Source: an uncultured Treponema sp.
Lineage (GTDB): Bacteria; Spirochaetota; Spirochaetia; Treponematales; Treponemataceae
Reading direction: 5' to 3'
NCBI GenBank assembly: GCA_905236465.1
Contig: CAJOQA010000117.1
Location: 1-8,431 of the forward strand
DNA: 8,431 bases
A program made the translations under genes and the position numbers. Below the pieces are notes generated by a model. It did no database searches. It had not been told where the DNA came from and worked only from the letters and a program-made list of their open reading frames with translations. Positions 5,400 to 8,431 of this stretch are shown here, in pieces (the first letter of the stretch is position 1; every line of letters starts with the position of its first letter).

Positions 5400-5504
5400 A
5401 TGAAGAACACAGTCCGTTGGGCACAGAAAATCAATAATCTCATGTTGGCTTACTTTTACTTTAGCTTTTATTGGTTCTCATTTTGCCTGTTTGGTAAGGC
5501 CTAA
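5400..5504 (+). CDS. Aromatic-rich leader peptide controlling aroF-tyrA
   Basis: A 34-codon ORF between the operon promoter and the attenuator. Its C-terminal part reads AYFYFSFYWFSFCLFGKA: ten of the fourteen residues from Tyr18 to Phe31 are Tyr, Phe or Trp, and another Trp is at residue 7. Such codon runs are the hallmark of leader peptides such as PheL and TrpL, where ribosome stalling reports shortage of a charged tRNA. The stop codon TAA (5502-5504) overlaps the antiterminator arm AAGCGGAAG (5503-5511), so a ribosome reaching the stop would mask that arm. No Shine-Dalgarno sequence precedes ATG 5400, consistent with initiation on a near-leaderless RNA. An internal ATG at 5442 would give a 20-residue peptide that still contains the whole aromatic run. 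The peptide probably has no function of its own. Confidence 0.75.
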   Translation: MKNTVRWAQKINNLMLAYFYFSFYWFSFCLFGKA

Positions 5505-5597
5505 GCGGAAGTCACGTAAAAATGCGTGATGTGCCTTCACTAAAAAATAACAGGTAATTTTAGAAGAACCTTCCGCTTTTGGAAGGTTCTTTTTTTT
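5503..5597 (+). promoter_or_regulatory. Transcription attenuator (antiterminator and terminator) ahead of aroF
   Basis: The terminator is AAGAACCTTCC (5564-5574), loop GCTTTT, GGAAGGTTCTT (5581-5591), running into eight T residues (5590-5597). It ends only a few bases before the aroF ribosome site. Upstream, AAGCGGAAG (5503-5511) is exactly complementary to CTTCCGCTT (5570-5578), which includes the terminator's left arm and loop, so pairing would prevent termination. A third hairpin, TCACG/CGTGA (5512-5529) with outer GAAG/CTTC (5508-5511, 5535-5538), competes for the same antiterminator arm. The three structures make a coherent switch read by the ribosome on the leader peptide. Structures were found by eye; energies were not calculated. 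Confidence 0.8.
5564..5597 (+). terminator. Rho-independent terminator of the aroF attenuator
   Basis: Perfect 11-bp stem (5564-5574 with 5581-5591), six-base loop and a T8 run. It stands directly upstream of the GGAG ribosome site (5601-5604) of aroF, so it can only act as a conditional terminator for this operon. Confidence 0.88.
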
Positions 5598-5611
5598 ATA
5601 GGAGTATAAAA

Positions 5612-6646
5612 ATGATTATAGTATTGAAGAAAGATGCTGGCGAAAAAGAAGTTGATTCCTTCATTTCTCAGGTAAAGGAAAAGGGACTTGGAGTTCACAT
5701 TTCAAAAGGCGTGGACAAGACAATTGTCGGTCTTTTAGGTGATACTTCTAAATTAGACCCCGAAGACTTTCTTGCAAATGATATCGTAGAGACTGCCGAA
5801 CGTGTTTCTGCTCCTTATAAAATGGCCAGTCGCAGTTTTCATCCGGCAAACACAGTAATTGTAGTTGGTGGCAATCAAACAGGTGTTACTCCTGCTGTTA
5901 TTGGGGATGGAAAATCAGTTCCCCTTATTGCAGGTCCTTGCTCTGTAGAAAATGAAGAGCAGATTCTGGATGCTGCCCGTGCAGTCAAGAAGGCAGGTGC
6001 AAAGATGCTGCGCGGTGGCGCTTACAAACCCCGCACTTCTCCATACAGTTTCCAAGGCCTTGGGGTAGAGGGGCTTCGTCTTCTTTCTTTGGCCAAAAAA
6101 GAGACAGGACTTCCAATCTGTACAGAATTGATGGCAATTTCAGAGTTAAAGTACTTTGAGGATGTGGACATGATTCAGGTTGGTGCCCGTAACTTCCAGA
6201 ACTTTGACTTGCTGAAGGAGTTGGGAAAGAGTGGTAAGCCTGTTCTCTTAAAAAGAGGGCTTTCTGGCACTATCGACGAGCTTTTGATGTCAGCTGAATA
6301 CATAATGGCAAGCGGTAACGAGAACGTGATTCTTTGCGAAAGGGGAATCCGCACATACGATAATTACACCCGTAACTGTCTGGATTTAAGTGCTGTTCCT
6401 TACTTGCATAAGGTTAGCCACCTGCCTATCGTCATAGACCCCAGCCATGCCTGTGGAATCAGATGGATGGTAGGTGAGCTTGCAAAAGCTGCGGTTGCTA
6501 TTGGTGCAGACGGCCTTGAAATTGAAGTCCACTGCAATCCGGAAAAAGCCTTAAGCGATGCAAGCCAGCAGCTGACCCCAGGTCAGTTTGAGGCACTTAC
6601 AGAAAAACTTACAAAAATTGCCGCAGTTGACGGAAAGACTTTATGA
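5612..6646 (+). CDS. aroF: 3-deoxy-7-phosphoheptulonate (DAHP) synthase, type I-beta
   Basis: Condenses phosphoenolpyruvate and erythrose 4-phosphate to DAHP, the first step of the shikimate pathway, in the cytoplasm. The 344-aa protein has the two-part layout of Thermotoga maritima DAHP synthase. A ferredoxin-like regulatory domain (about 1-75; MIIVLKKD, HISKG, SRSFHP) precedes a TIM-barrel (about 104-344). Signature motifs are IAGPCSVE (106-113), LRGGAYKPRTSPYSFQGLG (133-151), LLKRG (212-216) and DPSHA (276-280). Likely metal ligands by alignment to the family are Cys110, His279, Glu305 and Asp316. ATG 5612 was chosen because GGAG lies seven bases upstream and the protein then begins exactly where homologues do; a TTG at 5579 would fall inside the terminator. 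Its stop overlaps the tyrA start (ATGA), indicating coupled translation. In this family the N-terminal domain commonly mediates Tyr/Phe feedback inhibition, so control may act on both RNA and enzyme. Confidence 0.96.
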   Translation: MIIVLKKDAGEKEVDSFISQVKEKGLGVHISKGVDKTIVGLLGDTSKLDPEDFLANDIVETAERVSAPYKMASRSFHPANTVIVVGGNQTGVTPAVIGDGKSVPLIAGPCSVENEEQILDAARAVKKAGAKMLRGGAYKPRTSPYSFQGLGVEGLRLLSLAKKETGLPICTELMAISELKYFEDVDMIQVGARNFQNFDLLKELGKSGKPVLLKRGLSGTIDELLMSAEYIMASGNENVILCERGIRTYDNYTRNCLDLSAVPYLHKVSHLPIVIDPSHACGIRWMVGELAKAAVAIGADGLEIEVHCNPEKALSDASQQLTPGQFEALTEKLTKIAAVDGKTL

Positions 6647-7539
6647 GAAAACTAGAAAACCTTGTTTATGGTATAGTCGGCCTGGGAATCATGGGTGGTT
6701 CCCTGGCCAAGGCAATCCGGCAGAATGTTTTGAGCATCAGTGGTTCCTGTGGCAAAATCTATGCCTGCAACAGGAGCACTGCCTGCTTGTCCCAGGCTTT
6801 ATCTGAGGGGGTCGTGGATAAGACCTTTACTTCAGATAAAGTTCAGCTGATGCTTGCCGAATGTGATTTTGTCTTTGTGTGCCTGTATCCCCATGCAACT
6901 TTAGATTTTCTTAAGGTAAACAGGGATTTTTTTAAGGCTGATTCTATTGTCACTGATATAAGCGGAGTCAAGGGAATTTTTGAAAAGTCCCTGCCTTCCC
7001 TTATGAGAAGCGACGTTGACTTTATAATAGGGCATCCTATGGCTGGTGGAGAAAAAGAAGGCTATGCCGCTTCTAAGGCAAGTTTTTTTGTGAACCACAA
7101 CTATATTCTTATTCCGCAGGACTATAATAAGAAAGAAAATCTTCTCCTTATGAAAGACCTGATTACTGCCATGGGATTTTCCCGCATTACGGAAACTTCT
7201 TGCGACATCCATGACTATAAAATAGGCTTTACATCTCAGCTCTGCCACGTAATAGCTTCTGCCCTTGTGGAAAGCGCCCAAGATGAAGGGATCACTGCCT
7301 TTGGTGGTGGCTCCTTTGAGGATTTGACCCGGATTGCCATGATAAACGCCCCCCTTTGGACTGAGCTTTTTATTTCAAATAAAGAAAAACTCTGCTCCCA
7401 CATTGAGGTTTTCCAGCAGAAAATGGAAGAATTCAGAAGGGCCATTAAAGATGAGAATTCAGAAAAACTTAAGGCTTTGCTAGAAGATACAAGGCAAAAA
7501 AGAATGAGAATGGGGTCTATTTGCTCTGTAAAAAGTTGA
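6643..7539 (+). CDS. tyrA: Prephenate dehydrogenase (tyrosine branch)
   Basis: Oxidatively decarboxylates prephenate to 4-hydroxyphenylpyruvate with NAD(P)+, the committed step to tyrosine. The 298-aa protein starts with a Rossmann dinucleotide site GIVGLGIMGGS (GxGxxG at 13-18), followed by VTDISGVK (103-110) and GHPMAGGEKEGYAAS (130-144), whose histidine and serine/glycine loop are typical of TyrA active sites. The helical dimerisation domain carries HDYKIGFTSQLCHVIASAL (190-208) and FEDLTRIA (225-232). In many homologues the motif reads SQLPH; here the proline is Cys201. There is no C-terminal ACT domain and no fused chorismate mutase, so feedback control is presumably left to AroF and the leader. 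ATG 6643 overlaps the aroF stop. The arogenate-versus-prephenate preference cannot be read from sequence. Confidence 0.94.
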   Translation: MRKLENLVYGIVGLGIMGGSLAKAIRQNVLSISGSCGKIYACNRSTACLSQALSEGVVDKTFTSDKVQLMLAECDFVFVCLYPHATLDFLKVNRDFFKADSIVTDISGVKGIFEKSLPSLMRSDVDFIIGHPMAGGEKEGYAASKASFFVNHNYILIPQDYNKKENLLLMKDLITAMGFSRITETSCDIHDYKIGFTSQLCHVIASALVESAQDEGITAFGGGSFEDLTRIAMINAPLWTELFISNKEKLCSHIEVFQQKMEEFRRAIKDENSEKLKALLEDTRQKRMRMGSICSVKS

Positions 7540-7564
7540 CAAGTGTTAAAAAGCGGTGTATCAT
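7536..7564 (+). promoter_or_regulatory. Predicted mglB promoter
   Basis: Consensus TTGACA (7536-7541), 17-bp spacer, TATCAT (7559-7564). The -35 box contains the tyrA stop codon (TGA 7537-7539). No terminator separates tyrA from mglB, so some readthrough from the aromatic operon is possible. Confidence 0.75.
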
Positions 7565-7592
7565 GTAAAATACTTGAGGGAAGCGTTAAGCA

Positions 7593-7604
7593 GGAAACGT
7601 TTCC
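7593..7604. promoter_or_regulatory. LacI/GalR-type operator palindrome in the mglB leader
   Basis: GGAAACGTTTCC is a perfect 12-bp palindrome centred on CG, the typical shape of LacI/GalR-family operators (AA-CG-TT core). It sits about +22 to +33 from the predicted start, where a bound repressor would block early transcription. The gene it precedes encodes a galactose/glucose-binding protein, which fits sugar-responsive control. The regulator itself is not in the window. Confidence 0.6.
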
Positions 7605-7627
7605 ACTTTTTTAGTTAGGAGATTAAA

Positions 7628-8431
7628 ATGAAAAAATCAATTCTTGCACTTTCTGCAGCTGTACTCTCTGTTGCTGCTTTGTCATCATGTTCTAAGGGTG
7701 GTAATGGCGCAAAAGTCATCCAGAATAAGGATAAGCCCTTTGTTTTCTTTAACAGACAGCCTTCAGATCCAGTTTCAGGTCAGATTGATATGTCTGCTTC
7801 TGCAATGAACTGGAACAACAAGACCTACTATGTAGGTTTTGATGCAGCAGGTGGCGGAGCTGTTCAGGGTCAGCTTATTGTTGACTATCTTAACGGTGCT
7901 GATCCAGCTGTTATTGACCGCAATGGTGACGGTATTATCGGTTATGTTCTTTGCATTGGTGACGTAGGTCACAATGACTCTAAGGCTCGTACAGAAGGTG
8001 CCCGCCGTGCACTTGGTACTTGGGATGGCTCAACAGACCCAACTGTTTCTAAGGAAGGTTCAGTAGACATCGGTGGTCAGACTTTCAAAGTAGTAGAGCT
8101 TGAGGGTAAGGCAATGACTGGTACTGACGGTTCTACTTGGAATGCAAATGCCGCTACAGAGGCAATGGGTAACTGGGCAACAAAGTACGGCGATCAGCTT
8201 GACTTAGTTGTTTCTAACAACGACGGTATGGCTATGGGTTGTTTACAGGCTTCTAACTACCCAGCAGGTGTTCCGATCTTTGGTTACGATGCAAACGCAG
8301 ACGCAATTGAAGCGATTGGTAACGGAAAGCTTACCGGTACTGTTTCCCAGAACGTAGATGCTCAGGCAACAGCAACTTTGCAGGTTATCCGCAATCTTCT
8401 TGACGGCCTTACAGGTTCAGACGTTTACACA
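7628..8431 (+). CDS. mglB: Galactose/glucose-binding lipoprotein, MglB-2 type (3' end beyond window)
   Basis: Periplasmic-side binding component of the Mgl sugar ABC importer and probably a chemotaxis receptor; 268 codons are visible with no stop. AGGAG six bases before ATG 7628 sets the start. The signal peptide has lipobox LSSC (Cys21). Conserved sugar-binding motifs of E. coli MglB appear: FVFFNRQPSD (38-47), GHNDSKAR (114-121), WNANA, VVSNNDGMAMG and FGYDANADAIEAIGNGKL, then SQNV. DRNGDGIIG (97-105) matches the EF-hand-like calcium loop. Only about 17 residues lie between Cys21 and FVFFN, whereas E. coli MglB has some 85 residues of N-terminal lobe there. T. pallidum MglB-2 (Tp0684) is known to be circularly permuted, so the missing segment is expected at the C-terminus, off-window. 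Codon use is strongly biased (GGT, CGT, GCA), as for an abundant protein. mglA and mglC probably follow. Confidence 0.92.
   Translation, partial: MKKSILALSAAVLSVAALSSCSKGGNGAKVIQNKDKPFVFFNRQPSDPVSGQIDMSASAMNWNNKTYYVGFDAAGGGAVQGQLIVDYLNGADPAVIDRNGDGIIGYVLCIGDVGHNDSKARTEGARRALGTWDGSTDPTVSKEGSVDIGGQTFKVVELEGKAMTGTDGSTWNANAATEAMGNWATKYGDQLDLVVSNNDGMAMGCLQASNYPAGVPIFGYDANADAIEAIGNGKLTGTVSQNVDAQATATLQVIRNLLDGLTGSDVYT

Noticed and set aside
5579..5611. A TTG start for aroF eleven codons upstream of the ATG
   Set aside because: It would encode the terminator stem and T-run; the ATG at 5612 has a good ribosome site and matches the family's N-terminus.
5400..5611. A T-box riboswitch ahead of aroF
   Set aside because: There is no AGGGTGG-type T-box sequence nor room for stem I; the aromatic codon run explains the terminator better.
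6901..7445. Minus-strand ORFs within tyrA
   Set aside because: They are antisense to a well-conserved prephenate dehydrogenase and show no family features.

Overview
The window looks like part of a spirochaete chromosome, most likely a host-associated or gut Treponema. The main reasons are the OppA and MglB lipoproteins (lipoboxes LTSC and LSSC) and an MglB of the circularly permuted type described for T. pallidum MglB-2 (Tp0684). Dispersed HVERSETS/HVELSETS-coding repeats and mixed AT-rich and moderate-GC segments are compatible. The genus is an inference; there is no rRNA or other marker here.

Layout. (1) 1-2548, minus strand: oligopeptide ABC importer genes oppA (complete) and oppB (running off the left edge). 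They are separated by a terminator-like hairpin, a separate oppB promoter and two tandem 23-bp dyad repeats. (2) 2637-5355: an accessory insert between oppA and the aromatic genes. It holds three copies of a dispersed repeat (one inverted, two direct), a decayed ORF carrying an in-frame stop and a frame-breaking 10-bp tandem repeat, and a very AT-rich two-gene module. The module encodes a lipoprotein broken at an A9 tract and again near its 3' end, followed by a small exported protein. Two long perfect inverted repeats close the insert. (3) 5362-7539: a promoter, a short leader ORF packed with Tyr/Phe/Trp codons, a terminator/antiterminator pair, then aroF (DAHP synthase) overlapping tyrA (prephenate dehydrogenase). 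(4) 7536-8431: a promoter, a perfect LacI/GalR-type operator palindrome and mglB, which runs off the right edge.

How it works together. OppA/OppB and MglB are nutrient-uptake components for peptides and galactose/glucose. aroF-tyrA commit carbon to aromatic amino acids, and the leader suggests that transcription is released when charged Phe/Tyr/Trp tRNA is scarce. The insert has no recognisable metabolic role. Its gene-then-repeat arrangement (gene block, repeat, gene block, repeat) resembles cassettes, and its genes show several frame-breaking changes that could be decay, phase variation or assembly error.

Most worth following up: the aromatic leader attenuator, the A9-interrupted lipoprotein and its partner, the repeat-bounded modules, and the tandem dyads ahead of oppB.
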